Counted from the stretch's first letter, positions 25,014 to 35,178 are shown. The stretch: DNA of 64,000 nt from Xenopus tropicalis (GCF_000004195.4 NC_030683.2:672106-736105); one strand, 5' to 3'. The notes: generated from the sequence alone by a model not told the origin. Made by a program: numbers and translations.

Positions 25014-25995
25014 TTATATGGGTAATAGGATATATATTATATGGGTATATAGGATATATATTATATGGGTATATAGGATATATATTATATGGGTAATAGG
25101 ATATATATTATATGGGTATATAGGATATATATTATATGGGTATATAGAATATATATTATATGGGTAATAGGATATATATTATATGGGTATATAGGATATA
25201 TATTATATGGGTATATAGGATATATATTAGATGGGTTATAGGATATATATTATATGGGTATATAGGATATATATTATATGGGTATATAGGATATATATTA
25301 TATGGGTAATAGGATATATATTATATGGGTATATAGGATATATATTAGAGGGTAATATAGAAATATTATATATATATATGGGTATATAGGATATATATTA
25401 TATGGTATATAAGATATATATTTATATGGGTATAATAGGATAATATATTTATATGGATAATAGGGATATATTAGATGAGGTAATAGGATATATATTATAT
25501 GGGTATATAAGATATATATTATATGGGTAATAGGATATATATTATATGGGTATATAGGATATATATTATATGGGTAATAGGATATATATTATATGGGTAT
25601 ATAGGATATATATTATATGGGTATATAGAATATATATTATATGGGTAATAGGATATATATTATATGGGTATATAGGATATATATTATATGGGTATATAGG
25701 ATATATATTATATGGGTAATAGGATATATATTATATGGGAATATAGGATATATATTAGATGGGTATATAGAAAATATATATTATATGGGTATATAGGATA
25801 TATATTACATGGGTATATAAGATATATATTATATGGGTAATAGGATATATATTATATGGGTATATAGGATATATATTATATGGGTATATAAGATATATAT
25901 TATATGGGTAATAGGATATATATTATATGGATAATAGGATATATATTAGATGGGTATATAGGATATACAGTATATTATATGGGTATATAGGATAC
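25014..25995. repeat. AT-rich 22-24-bp minisatellite
   Basis: About 42 copies of a unit reading ATTATATGGGTATATAGGAT, alternating with a shorter ATATGGGTAATAGGAT variant. It lies about 80 bp 3' of the V26 RSS, in the DNA that would be deleted or retained depending on V usage. The central part (25350-25480) has irregular copies. Confidence 0.96.
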
Positions 25996-26073
25996 AGAAT
26001 GTACAGAGACACGGCTGGTGGCACAGCACCTCCTACTGGGCAGTCTGGGAGCAGATGGGTTTGTGCCCCCGGC

Positions 26074-26112
26074 AGTTTTGTGCTAGTTGGGACTTTACCC
26101 CCAGTCTCTGTG
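26074..26112 (-). promoter_or_regulatory. 23-RSS of V26
   Basis: Directly abutting the V26 coding end on the minus strand is the heptamer CACAGAG (26106-26112), then a 23-bp spacer and the nonamer CACAAAACT (26074-26082). The heptamer differs from consensus CACAGTG at one position with the essential CAC intact. The nonamer keeps the central A run. A 23-bp spacer is the type carried by TCR V segments and would pair with a 12-RSS on a D or J element under the 12/23 rule. Confidence 0.88.
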
Positions 26113-26598
26113 ATTACTGGCTGCACAGTAATACACGGCCGAGTCCCGGGGGGCCACATCCTTCCTGCTCAGAACTGAGGATTTGATATCAGGTCTCTCC
26201 ATGGTCCAATTGCCCCTGAACTGCCCCTCTATGGTGGAGTCACCCTTTCCTATGGATATTGCCAAGAGCGTTAGTGCCCCCCCCGGCTTCTGCTGGTACC
26301 AGAGCATAGTATCATAGGTGCCGGAGCTATCGTCATGGTTACAGCGAAGGGTCACCGGGTCTCCGGGATTCACCATCACCAACTTCTTCTCCTGGGTCAC
26401 CTCAATCCCCTGGCAGAGACCTGTGGGGCAAAGTAGTGTGAGTGGGGCAAAACTGCACTATTACCCTCCCCAAATAACCCTAGAGCTGGGCCTTCAAAGG
26501 AACATTTCTAAATATTGCCCCAGCTTGGCCACCCCTGCCCCAGCCTTACATAGTAGGGCAGTTAGAGTGACCAGCACAGCCAGGATCTGCCCTCTCAT
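26113..26598 (-). CDS. V26: TCR beta-type variable segment, apparently intact
   Basis: A two-exon germline V segment. The leader exon is 26550-26598 (MRGQILAVLVTLTALL plus one base, donor T|GTAAGG). The 129-bp intron ends CCCCACAG, and the V exon is 26113-26420. Phases match (1 and 1). The V exon reads Cys-Gln-Gly-Ile-Glu-Val-Thr-Gln, then Cys-23 in VTLRC, Trp-41 in MLWYQQKPGGALTLL, an N-glycosylation sequon NWT, and DSAVYYCAASN at the RSS. There are no stops. It would encode the variable domain of a TCR beta chain after V(D)J joining and act at the T-cell surface. The CAAS end is slightly alpha-like, but the VTQ start and TMLWYQQ framework fit V-beta better. It is the leftmost V, so probably nearest D-J-C. 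Confidence 0.87.
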
Positions 26599-26675
26599 CT
26601 CTCAGATGTCTCCTCTCAATCCTGCTGGGAAATAATGAGAAACCTGATGTCTCTGAGAGACCGTTATTGTGCTGC

Positions 26676-26676
26676 A

Positions 26677-26721
<45 letters not shown>
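26676..26721. repeat. (CT)n microsatellite
   Basis: A nearly pure CT run with one TTT interruption, about 80 bp upstream of the V26 start codon. It is GA-rich in the sense of the gene. Its position in a promoter-proximal region is notable, but no function can be read from it. Confidence 0.95.
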
Positions 26722-26828
26722 ACTTCCTCTGTCTCTTTTATACTCTCTCTCTCTGTCTTTATCTTGGGACTTGTGATACTTGGAGTCTCTCCTGAGATAA
26801 AATGCCTTTCCTTTACTCATTTCCCCTT

Positions 26829-26895
26829 TGTACCCCCCACCCCCAGCTCATAGATACCCCCCACCCCCAGCTCATAGATACCCCCCACCCACCGC
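26829..26895. repeat. Three copies of a 24-bp unit
   Basis: CACCCCCAGCTCATAGATAC plus a short C run occurs almost three times in tandem. It is a minor repeat in the V26 5' flank. Confidence 0.85.
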
Positions 26896-26989
26896 CCTTC
26901 CTTGAACAGACAGACAGAGACACAATGCTCGGTAGGTACTTGTGTTCTTTCCCACATCAGCAGGTTTATTATAGGGAGAGAGAAGCCCG

Positions 26990-27848
26990 GGATGGGGGGC
27001 TGCAGGGGATGGGGGGCTGCAGGGGATGGGGGGGCAGGGGATGGGGGGCTGCAGGGGATGGGGGGCTGCAGGGGATGGGGGTCTGCTGCAGGGATGGGGG
27101 CAGGGATGGGGGGCTGCCTGCAGGGGATGGGGGCTGGCAGGGATGGGGCTGCAGGGGATGGGGGCTGCAGGGGATGGGGCTGCAGGGGATGGGGGCGGGG
27201 GATGGGGGGCTGCTGCAGGGATGGGGGGCTGCAGGGGATTGGGGGGCTGCAGGGATGGGGGGCTGCAGGGGATGGGGGGCTGCAGGGGATGGGGGGCTGC
27301 AGGGATGGGGGGCTGCAGGGGATGGGGGGCTGCAGGGATGGGGGCTGCAGGGGATGGGGGCTGCAGGGGTATGGGGGTGAGGGGCTGCAGGGGATGGGGG
27401 CTGCAGGGATGGGGGGCTGCAGGGATGGGGGGCTGCAGGGGATGGGGGCTGCAGGGGATGGGGGCTGCAGGGGATGGGGGGGCAGGGGATGGGGTGCAGG
27501 GCTGCAGGGGATGGGGGGGCTGCATGGGGGCGGCTGCAGGGGATGGGGGGCTGCAGGGATGGGGGCTGCAGGGGATGGGGGGGCTGCAGGGATGGGGCTC
27601 AGGGGATGGGGGGCTGCAGGGGATGGGGGGGCTGCAGGGGGATGGGGGGCTGCAGGGGATGGGGGGGGCTGCAGGGGATGGGGGCGGGGCTGCAGGAGAT
27701 GGGGGGCTGCAGGGGATGGGGGGCTGCAGGGGAATGGGGGGCTGCAGGGGATGGGGGCTGCAGGGGATGGGGGCTGCCAGGGGGAGGGGGGCTGCAGGGG
27801 ATGGGGGACTGCAGGGGATGGGGGGTGCAGGGGATGGGGGCTGCAGGG
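26990..27848. repeat. G-rich 15-17-bp minisatellite (GATGGGGGGCTGCAGG)
   Basis: About 53 copies of GATGGGGGGCTGCAGG with G-run length variation. Every copy supplies at least two G-tracts on the plus strand, so the array has strong G-quadruplex potential. It lies about 400 bp upstream of V26. The open frames across it (Gly/Ala/Trp-rich or Pro-rich) are period artefacts. Confidence 0.96.
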
Positions 27849-28530
27849 TAGTTCAGTGCAGAGAGGGAACCAGGTTAAGGGAAGCAGAGACAGTGTCTGG
27901 CACAGAGAGACAGTCAGGAGACATAAAGACAGTGACTCTCTCCCACACCACCTTGGGAGGGGGGCTCACGTGGGCCCCATAGATGAACTACTTATCTTTG
28001 GGGGCCACAAGCTTTTAGGGTAACAATATACCCTAACGCTCTCGTCTGTGTCAGACTCTGGAGAGACAGACAGACAGACAATAGAATAGACAGATGCCCG
28101 GCTGGTCACTAATTCACATCTCAGTGTTTCCAATGGGGCATTTCCATCCCCCCCATAGTGTAACTACAGGGACATAACTGCCCCCGGGTCCCACTTGGAT
28201 ATAAGAGCTTTACCCACCCATATCTGCCCCTCGCTCTCAATGACCCCTTTGGGGCAGTTGTGGCAGGACAAATATATACTGAATAAAAAATATACATTCA
28301 CTATAAATAAACGATATATAAATATATATGGGGGGGTGTCAGTCATGTCGGTATCAGCACCTTTATAGGTAAGAGACTGCCCCCCCCCAACATGAGCTGC
28401 AGGTAAGGAGAAGCCGCACCCACACCTGCCCAGGAACCCAGCGCCACAGAGGATTCTGGGAAGAATAATTATATAGAGTTTGAACCCATTTCAGGGGGGG
28501 TTTGGGCTCTTGTTTTATCTGTTATTACAG
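27849..28530. other. Spacer without recognised gene
   Basis: Mostly single-copy DNA with short low-complexity patches: CAGA runs near 28070, an AT-rich stretch at 28270-28330 and a C run at 28380. No V exon, leader, RSS or splice-framed open frame was found. Confidence 0.6.
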
Positions 28531-28895
28531 TTAATGAAGGTCAAGTTGCCCTTTAAGCTGTGAGTTCCCCCAAGAGACTTTTAGTCTGTTATGGAATCAC
28601 CAATTCTGAGCAACATTTCAGTTGGTCTTCATTATTTATATCTTATAGTTTTTGAACTATTTGCCTTCTTCGTCTGCCACTTTTTTATTACATCACCGGT
28701 GATGTTGCCCATAGCAACTAATCAGCAGTTAGATTTCAACGGTCACTTGCTTGTTAGAAAACAAAAGCAATGATCTGATTGGTTGCTATGGGCCTAAGTC
28801 TGCCCAGTAATCCATAGCAACCAATCAGCAAGCAGAATTTGTGGGTCACCTGTTTAATAAAAATCTTTTTGGTTGCTATCGGTTACTGCTCCTGG
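28530..28895. mobile_element. Interspersed repeat remnants (Xenopus-type MITE-like)
   Basis: The sequence around 28530-28556 ends in GCCCTTTAA, the complement of TTAAAGG ends typical of Kolobok T2-type MITEs in frogs. The following part (TTGGTCTTCATTATTTAT, then TAGTTTTTGAACTATTTGCC) resembles an interspersed repeat I remember as very abundant in Xenopus. It then carries two direct copies of CATAGCAACYAATCAGCA (28711 and 28812) and two inverted ones (28780 and 28870). That gives foldback potential. The family assignment is from memory and boundaries are approximate. Confidence 0.5.
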
Positions 28896-29355
28896 GTGCA
28901 ATGCCTTTTATGATATAGGGGCCACAGGCTGCAAGTGAAATGATGCCCCCTATATACATTACAGTTATATACGGGGGGGCGCTGGGGGAGTGTCCAGAGA
29001 GTCGGCCAGGACGTGTTCCTTGGCTCGGCCCAAGAATGCAAGTGGGGGGGCCGCTAAGGAATCCCTCCCTGAGCATCATTAGAAGGGAAAAGACATTTAA
29101 AGGAAAAACTAAATGTGCCCCTATAGTGCCAAGTAGAATGGGTGATGGGGGATACTGGGGTGGGAAATCTCAGGGGCAAATTACCATGGTGGGGGGGAGT
29201 TGACTGGGTGTGTGGGGAGAGGGGTGAGTGCTGGACAGGGAATGGTTAATAGGGGAAAGTGAGGGGTGTATGTGCTGATAAGGAGCAGTTATTTGGGTTC
29301 CGGGCCGGGGGGGGGACAGCAGGTGTTGTTTATTCCGTCTCTTTCCCAGTGAGAG
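28896..29355. other. Spacer 3' of V29
   Basis: Non-repetitive DNA with a TTAAAGGAA motif at 29097, which could be another MITE end. There is no recognisable gene. The last bases lead into the V29 nonamer. Confidence 0.5.
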
Positions 29356-29394
29356 GGTTTTGTGGTGGCCCCTGGGCCGGCGTCTGTGTCTGTG
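29356..29394 (-). promoter_or_regulatory. 23-RSS of V29
   Basis: On the minus strand the heptamer CACAGAC (29388-29394) is followed by a 23-bp spacer and the nonamer CACAAAACC (29356-29364). The nonamer is the best in the window, matching the consensus A-rich core and CC end. The heptamer keeps CACAG. Confidence 0.9.
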
Positions 29395-29907
29395 GTACTC
29401 GATGCACAGAAATACTCCCCCTCATCCTCCATCTTTGCCCCCTCCAGCTTCAGGGCAGAATTATATATGTCTGATCTATTCAGGCTCCATCTCCCCCCAT
29501 AGTCCTTTTCCATGGTCTCCTCCTTAGCGCCACTGGAATAAACCATGAGCTTCAGGCCCTCCCCCTGGTTCTGTTGGTACCAGTACATCGCAAAGTGGTT
29601 AGACTGGTCTTGGGAACAAGGAATCTCAGCGGGCTGGCCCAATGGAACCAATAGCAGCTTCTTCTGAAGCACCTGGACCCCCTGGCACAGACCTGTGGGG
29701 GCACAAAGAGGGGCAATTACTGCAGGGACTGGGGAAGGAGACCCCACCACCAACGTCTGAAGGCTCCTCCCCAAGGAAATCACAAATTAAGTCTAAACCA
29801 GAAGGGCCACAACATGAAGATACAACATGTGGGAACCAAAGAGCTCGGGTTCCAGCCTTACAGTGAGGAGGTATCAGCACCAGGAGCAGAACCAGCCAAC
29901 CCGTCAT
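29395..29907 (-). CDS. V29: TCR beta-type variable segment, apparently intact
   Basis: The leader exon is 29862-29907 (MTGWLVLLLVLIPPH plus one base, donor T|GTAAGG). The intron is 169 bp and ends CCCCACAG. The V exon is 29395-29692 and both splice phases are 1. The domain starts CLCQGVQVLQKK and has Cys-23 in AEIPCSQDQS, Trp-41 in FAMYWYQQNQGEGLKLM, a YSSGAKEETMEKDYGGRW strand, an NRS sequon, and EGEYFCASST at the RSS. The CASS ending is a strong beta-chain hallmark. It is closely related to V47 (shared S-T/S-G-A-K-x-x-x-M-E framework) and is the parent-like copy of the degraded V33. No CRE/ETS block like that of V34/V49/V59 is seen upstream. Confidence 0.9.
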
Positions 29908-30214
29908 GGTACCAGCAGAAGCCTCAGTGTTTCTCCTGGACTGAGAGACAAATGATGAAGTCCCCTTTGTTTCCTGCCCCCGACACCCCACAACCATAAG
30001 CGCAACTGTAAGATTTACTCTCACACCTCCCAATGTGACACAACGGAAGGATCTGCCCCACCAGTTACCCAATCATCACGTCTGTATGAAGTTATCTGCC
30101 CGGACACGCCCCTCAGTGCCCCACACGTATAAATATTCTGTTAGGGGGGGGAACAGAGGGTTTCACTGAACCTCGACTTATTGGTTGCAGATATGAAGAA
30201 CCTTAAGAATGGGG
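29908..30214. other. V29 5' flank
   Basis: Single-copy DNA upstream of V29. On the minus strand there is an AATATTTATACG stretch around 30125-30140, a weak TATA-like candidate over 200 bp from the start codon, and GATGATTGGG (inverted CCAAT) near 30070. No firm promoter call can be made. Confidence 0.4.
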
Positions 30215-31175
30215 GCGGGGAAATCAGCCGTGGGAACCAGGTGCCAGACAGTGCGAGATCAGGGTGGGAGCCAGGTGGAGATCCAGTGAACCAGGTGGGG
30301 GCAGGGTGAAGACCAGGTGGAGACCAGGGTGAGATTCAGGGTGGAACAATGGCAGACCAGGGGTGGAACCAGGTGGAATCAGGGGGAGTTCCAGTGAGTG
30401 GCAGACCAGGTGGAGATCAGGTGGCGAGTACCAGGGGAGTCCAGGGTGGCAGACTAGCGTGGAACCAGGGGTGAGGATCAGGGTGGAGATCAGTGGATCA
30501 GGGTGCAACCAGGGTGGAGACTAGCGTGGAAGACCCTGGGAACTCGGGTGGGAGACCAGGGTGGGAGACTAGGGTGGGAGACCAGGGTGGGAGATCAGGT
30601 GGAACCAGGAGATCAGGGTGGGAGATCAGCGTGGGGAGACCAGGTGGAGATTCAGGGTGGAGACCACGGTGGGAGATCAGGTGGGGAGACCAGGTGCGGA
30701 GATCAGGGTGGAACCAGGGTTGGAGACCAGGTGGAGAATCATGGGAGACCAGGGTGAGAGACCAGCGGTGGAGACCAGGTGGCAGACTAGGTGAGAGACA
30801 GGGGGGAGACCAGGTGCAGACCAGGGTGGAGACCAGGTGGAATCAGGTGGCGAGACCAGGGGGAGATCAGGTGGAGACCAGTGGAATCAGGTGCAGGACT
30901 AGGGTAACCAGGTGGGAGACTCAGGAGATCAGTGAATTCAGTGATCCAGGTGGCAACCGGGTTGGGAACCAGGTGAGACCAGGTCGGATCCAGCGGAGGT
31001 GGCCAGACTAGGGGAGACAGGTGGAAGACCAGGGTGGGAGATTCAGGTGGATCCAGGGCAGACCAGGGTGGAACTAGGTGAAACCCAGGTGGAGACTCGG
31101 TGGGAGACCGGTGGGAACTAGGTGTAGATCGGCACAACCATAGCCCATGTGGGAGACCAGGGTGGGAGTCTGGGG
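30215..31175. repeat. Degenerate G-rich minisatellite (GGTGGAGACCAG units)
   Basis: A long run of 13-15-bp units around GGGTGGGAGACCAGG, GGTGGAACCAGG and GGTGGAGATCAGG. Copies are highly irregular with many one-base gains and losses, in part probably sequencing error. Open frames are repeat artefacts. Confidence 0.9.
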
Positions 31176-31339
31176 TGGGAGGGAGACCAGGGGCAGAAGG
31201 CAGACTTGCCCTAATATCATGTGAGATGTGATTAGTATTTGTAGGGTCAGTATTTCCACCGACTCCTTTCAACTGTTCAATCATCTTTGAACTCAGAACA
31301 GAAAGCTGAATTTGACCAACCCATAATAAGCCCCTCAGA

Positions 31340-32645
31340 CTAAGGCCAATATCAGCCAATCAACTCATCCCTTCACATCCTCCATCATACTCAGGCCAAT
31401 ATCAGCCAATCAACTCATCCCTTCACATCCTCCATCATACTCAGGCCAATATCAGCCAATCAACCCATCCCTCCTGCTCCTCCATCATACTCAAGTCAAA
31501 TCAGCCAATCAACTCATCCCTCTGCCTCCTCCATCATACTCAGCCAAGATCAGCCAATCAACCAATATCCTCTTTTCCTCCATCATACTCAGGCCAATAT
31601 CAGCCCATCAACTCATGTCCCCCCTTCCCCCTTGTCCTCCATTCATACTCCAAGTCAAATATCGGCCATTCAACTCATCCCTCTTTCTCCCTCACTCATT
31701 ATCAGCCACTATCAGCAATCAACCTATCCCTTCTTCTCCTCCCATCTTACTCAGGCCAATATCAGCCAATCAACCTATCCCTCTTTCTCCTCCATCATAC
31801 TCAGGCCAATATCAGCCAATCAACCCATCCCTCTTTCTCCTCACTCATACTCAGGCCAATATCAGCCAATCAACCTATCCCTCTTTCTCCTCCATCATAC
31901 TCAGGCCAATATCAGCCAATCAACCTATCCCTCTTTCTCCTCCATTCATACTCAGCCAATAGCACCAATCACCCATCCCTTTTCCCTCACTCATAACTCA
32001 GGCCAATATTCAGCCAATCAAACTCATCCCCACTTGCCTCCTCCAGCATACTCAGCCAAATCAAGCCAAATCAACTCATCCCTCCTGCTCCTCCATCATA
32101 CTCAGGCCAATATCAGCCAATCAACTCATCCCTCCTGCTCCTCCATCATACTCAGGCCAATATCAGCCAATCAACTCATCCCTCTTGCTCCTCCATCATA
32201 CTCAGGCCAATATCAGCCAATCAACTCATCCCTCCTGCTCCTCCATCATACTCAGGCCAATATCAGCCAATCAACCCATCCCTCTTGCTCCTCCATCATA
32301 CTCAGGCCAATATCAGCCAATCAACTCATCCCTCTTGCTCCTCCATCATACTCAGGCCAATATCAGCCAATCAACTCATCCCTCTTGGCTTCTCCATCAT
32401 ACTCAGGCCAAATCGCCATCAACCCACCCTCGCTCCTCCTCATACTAGATGCAAATCACCAATCAACTCATCTCTCTTGCTCCTCCATCATACTCAGGCC
32501 AATATCAGCCAATCAACTCATCCCTCCTGCTCCTCCATCATACTCAGGCCAATATCAGCCAATCAACTCAACCCTCTTGCTCCTCCATCAGACTAAGGCC
32601 AATATCAGCAAATCAGCCCATCTGTCTTCCTCCTCCATCACACTC
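31340..32645. repeat. 50-bp minisatellite containing CCAAT boxes
   Basis: About 25 copies of a 50-bp unit that begins CCATCATACTCAGGCCAATA, continues TCAGCCAATCAACTCATCCC and ends in TCCTGCTCCT. Each copy carries GGCCAATA and AGCCAATCA, giving two CCAAT-type motifs per unit. The middle (31660-32060) has indel-rich copies, while 32060-32400 is nearly perfect. The long Ser/Ile/Pro-rich open frames are artefacts. Confidence 0.95.
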
Positions 32646-33159
32646 TCTCCTACCCCCACTCACACTCACACTCACACTCCCAACTCAGAACCTGTTGCTC
32701 CTACAAACTCAGCCCAATAAGAGCCTACTAGTTCTCCTGCCCCTCCTCGTCACCCAGCGGAGTACAGTATATGGGGCAAGCAGCTCACGTTATCCATGGG
32801 GGGGGGGCATAATATTAGTGCCATGAGTAGGTGTTTGTGTGGGGGGGGCAGCAAGTCAAGGAATAGATACCCCAGGAGTTTGTGTCATTAAAGCAAGTTG
32901 CCCCACGTGCTGCTTCTCAATACCCCACTTATGGGGGCACAGTGCCGCAGGGTAGGATACTATTATGGGATGCAGGAGCCGGCTGAGTCTTACTGTATCT
33001 GACAGACTGTCCAGGTGTTTATTGGGCGGAAGTGAAGGGGCAGGAGGGGGGGTAAATTACAGATGTTTCCCAGGAAATAGATAATAGGGGAATGGCGTTG
33101 GGGGCTTGTAGTTATGTTAATAATAAATTATTCTTTAGTTTATACCCCCCCCCCCCCCG
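32646..33159. other. Spacer without recognised gene
   Basis: Short CACTCACACT microsatellite at 32655-32680, then single-copy DNA with a G run at 32800. No coding or V-segment signal was seen. Confidence 0.55.
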
Positions 33160-33535
33160 GGTGGCTGCAGGTGGTTTGTTCCAGGCTCAGTATTCCCAGT
33201 GAGAGTTTTGTGGCGACCCCTGGCCTGAGTCTGCTGATACCCCCCTCCCCCCCGGCTGCAGTGGTTTTCCAGCCTCAGTATTCCCAGTGAGAGGGGTTGT
33301 GCGACCCCTGGCCTGAGTTCTGTGATACCCCCCCTCCCCCCGTGGCTGCAGGTGGTTTGTTCCAGGCTCAGTATGTCCCAGTGAGAGGTTTTATGCGGCC
33401 CCCTGGGCCTGTTCTTGATACCCCCCCGGGTGGCTGCAGGTGGTTTGTTCCAGGCTCAGTATGTCCCAGTGAGAGGGTTTATTGGCGGCCCCTGGCCTTT
33501 GTCTTGATTACCCCCCCCCCGGGGGCAGCATGTGT
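33160..33535. repeat. About 85-bp tandem repeat carrying copies of the V29/V33 RSS region
   Basis: Four to five degraded units of about 75-90 bp. Each contains GGTGGCTGCAGGTGGTTTGT, TCCAGGCTCAGTATTCCCAG and then GTGAGAGGGTTTTGTGGCG followed by CCCCTGGCCTGAGTCTGTG. The last two blocks correspond to the nonamer (GGTTTTGTG), spacer and heptamer (GTCTGTG) at the 3' end of V29. The unit has therefore amplified RSS-derived sequence next to the V29-like pseudogene V33. The spacers in these copies are shorter than 23 bp, so they are unlikely to be good RSSs. Sequence quality here is poor. Confidence 0.75.
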
Positions 33536-33589
33536 TATTCCGTCTCTGTCCGTAGAGGGTTTTTGGTCGCCCCTGGCCGGGTCGTTGTC

Positions 33590-34011
33590 GGATTACTCTG
33601 AGATGCACAAAATACTCCCCCTCGTCCCTCATCTTTGCCTCCTTCAGCTTCAGGGCAGAATTATATATGTCTGATCTATTCGCTCATCTCCCCATATCCT
33701 TTTCATGCGTCTCCTCCGTTAGCGCCGCTGAAAAACCATGAGCTTCAGCCTCCGGGGTTCTGTTTATCAACATATGGAGGTGCTAGACTGTTCTTGGTAA
33801 CAAGAATCTCAGCAGGAGCCCAATGGAACAATAGCAGCTGTTTCTGCAGCAACCTACCCCCTCACAGACCTGTGGGGCACAAAAACATCATTTTGGTTGG
33901 TCAGTCAGTGCGCCCGCCCAGTAAACTACGATCCTAAATGAGAGCCTAATACCTCGTGTTTACCCTACCTGGGCAGTATCAGGCCCATGAGCAGAACCAG
34001 CCAACCGTCAT
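33590..34011 (-). pseudogene. V33: degraded copy of V29
   Basis: The V exon (about 33590-33869) and leader (33969-34011) align along their length with V29. The leader begins ATGACGGTTGGCTGGTTCTG, one G short of V29, which shifts it out of frame, and its donor is GTAGGG. The V exon matches the V29 blocks TTCAGGGCAGAATTATATATG and AACCATGAGCTTCAG, but with many one-base deletions. Only fragments stay in any one frame. A GGTTTTTGG nonamer-like block sits at 33558-33566, but no clean heptamer is present at the expected distance. It is either a true pseudogene or an intact duplicate ruined by low-quality assembly; the surrounding indel pattern makes the second option real. Confidence 0.75.
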
Positions 34012-34349
34012 AGTACCAACTACCTGGTACTGAACCCAATATCCTTTTGTTTTGTGTCTGCTCCTCCCCCCCAATAACAACCCACATAGGCCAACTCCCG
34101 CACATTCATTCCCCTCCCACCAAACTTAACTACGGCAACGGGGGGGGGTGTGGAATAAGCCTGACCTTTAGGTGGATAGGGTACTAAGAAGCTCAGGCTT
34201 AAACAACCCCCCCCAGTACTGCCCTTATGTCTGCCCCCTTTCCCAGCCCCCACACAGCTTGTACTTTATTAGAGGGAGAAGTCTGTGTTGGGGTTGGGGG
34301 GCCGTTTGGTTTGTGGGGGGAGTCTGTACTTGAGAATCTCTGTATGGGG

Positions 34350-34388
34350 TCCCCCGTTCTGCACAGGGTTCCCCCTCCCTGCACTGTG
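34350..34388 (-). promoter_or_regulatory. RSS remnant of V34: perfect heptamer, poor nonamer
   Basis: The heptamer CACAGTG (34382-34388) is the exact consensus, the only perfect one beside a V in this window. At 23-bp spacing the nonamer reads AACGGGGGA, which is not credible. A better block TGCAGAACG, similar to the nonamers of V49-V59, lies only about 18 bp away. A deletion of about 4 bp in the spacer would explain this. Confidence 0.6.
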
Positions 34389-35110
34389 GTGTCTGCTGCC
34401 ACAATAATAACATGGCCTGTCGGTGGGGGATACCCGGAGGATTTGCAGGCGCCCCCTGGGCAGTTGTGCTGATAAATTATTTTGCCCCCAGAAACTCCTT
34501 CTCCAGGTGGGTTCCTGGGTGGTGTAGGTGGAGCCCTGAGGCGTGAGGGGCCCGTTCCGCTCCTGTCGGTTACCAGAGGTTTCCTGGGTGAAAGTGCTGT
34601 CGTTGTGCGACAGATAGGGAAACGTTGTCCCGGCGAGACAGCGCAGGTCGGGTAGTTGTACAACAGGGCAGCGAGACATCTCGGGGCAGAGGAGACATTA
34701 TAGTCACGGGAAGACACTCACACTTAGTGTTCACTCACACTCACACACAGATGTAGTGTTGCACTCACACTCATAATTACACCACACATGATAGTGTTGC
34801 ACTCACCACATCACACACAATAGTTTGCACCTCACACTCATACTCACACTCACCAACTGATAGTGTTTTGCACTCACACCTCATACTCACACTCACACAC
34901 AGATTAGTGTTGCCTCACACTCATAACTCACACTCACACACCTGATAGGTATCACTCCACTCACACTCACACAGATAGTGTTGCACTCACACTCACACAG
35001 ATAGTGTTGCACTCACACTCACACAGATAGTGTTGCACCACACTCACACAGATAGTGTTGCACTCACACTTCAGGCCCCACAGGGTGAGGAAGAGGCACA
35101 GGGGTCCCAT
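34389..35110 (-). pseudogene. V34: frameshifted TCR beta-type variable segment
   Basis: The leader exon 35068-35110 is intact (MGPLCLFLTLWGLK plus one base, donor T|GTGAGT). It is very like the leader of V49. The V exon is about 34389-34679. It keeps recognisable blocks: HNDSTFTQ, NRQERNGPLT, GSTYTTQEP, LQILRVSPTD and CYYCGS at the RSS. Several single-base indels break it. CTCTGGTAACCGACAG contains one extra base relative to the WYRQ codons seen in V49, V52 and V57, so Trp-41 is lost in the main frame. FR1 and FR3 each change frame as well. The intron is about 390 bp and mostly tandem repeat. The promoter block at 35163-35178 is preserved. Confidence 0.8.
34725..35067. repeat. Intron repeat of V34 (GATAGTGTTGCACTCACACT unit)
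   Basis: About 12 copies of a 26-34-bp unit GATAGTGTTGCACTCACACTCACACA fill the leader intron. In gene sense each unit contains GTGAGTGTGAGTGCAACAC, that is, tandem copies of the leader donor GTGAGTGCAACAC. Confidence 0.9.
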
Positions 35111-35162
35111 TGTTATAAAGCCTCAGACACAGTGAGGGACCGAGGAGCTGAGATGGGGGGGG

Positions 35163-35178
35163 GCAGGAAATGACATCC
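35163..35178 (-). promoter_or_regulatory. CRE/ETS-type V promoter block of V34
   Basis: In gene sense GGATGTCATTTCCTGC lies 53 bp upstream of the start codon. The same block, TGATGTCA followed by an ETS core TTCC, lies at matching distance in V49 and V59. Mammalian V-beta promoters carry a conserved AGTGATGTCA-type decamer that binds CREB/ATF factors. This copy has one change (GGATGTCA). Confidence 0.65.

Noticed and set aside
26113..26598. V26 as a TCR alpha or delta segment because it ends CAAS
   Set aside because: Its framework (VTQ start, MLWYQQ, LTLLA) and its place beside CASS-type segments on the same strand fit TRBV better. Alpha or delta remains a minor possibility without J or C context.
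26802..28023. Gly/Trp/Ala-rich and Pro/Leu-rich frames of 190-370 codons
   Set aside because: They are artefacts of the G-rich 16-bp minisatellite.
31615..32826. Ser/Ile/Pro-rich frame of 362 codons
   Set aside because: It arises from the 50-bp minisatellite; frames switch with each indel and nothing resembles a protein family.
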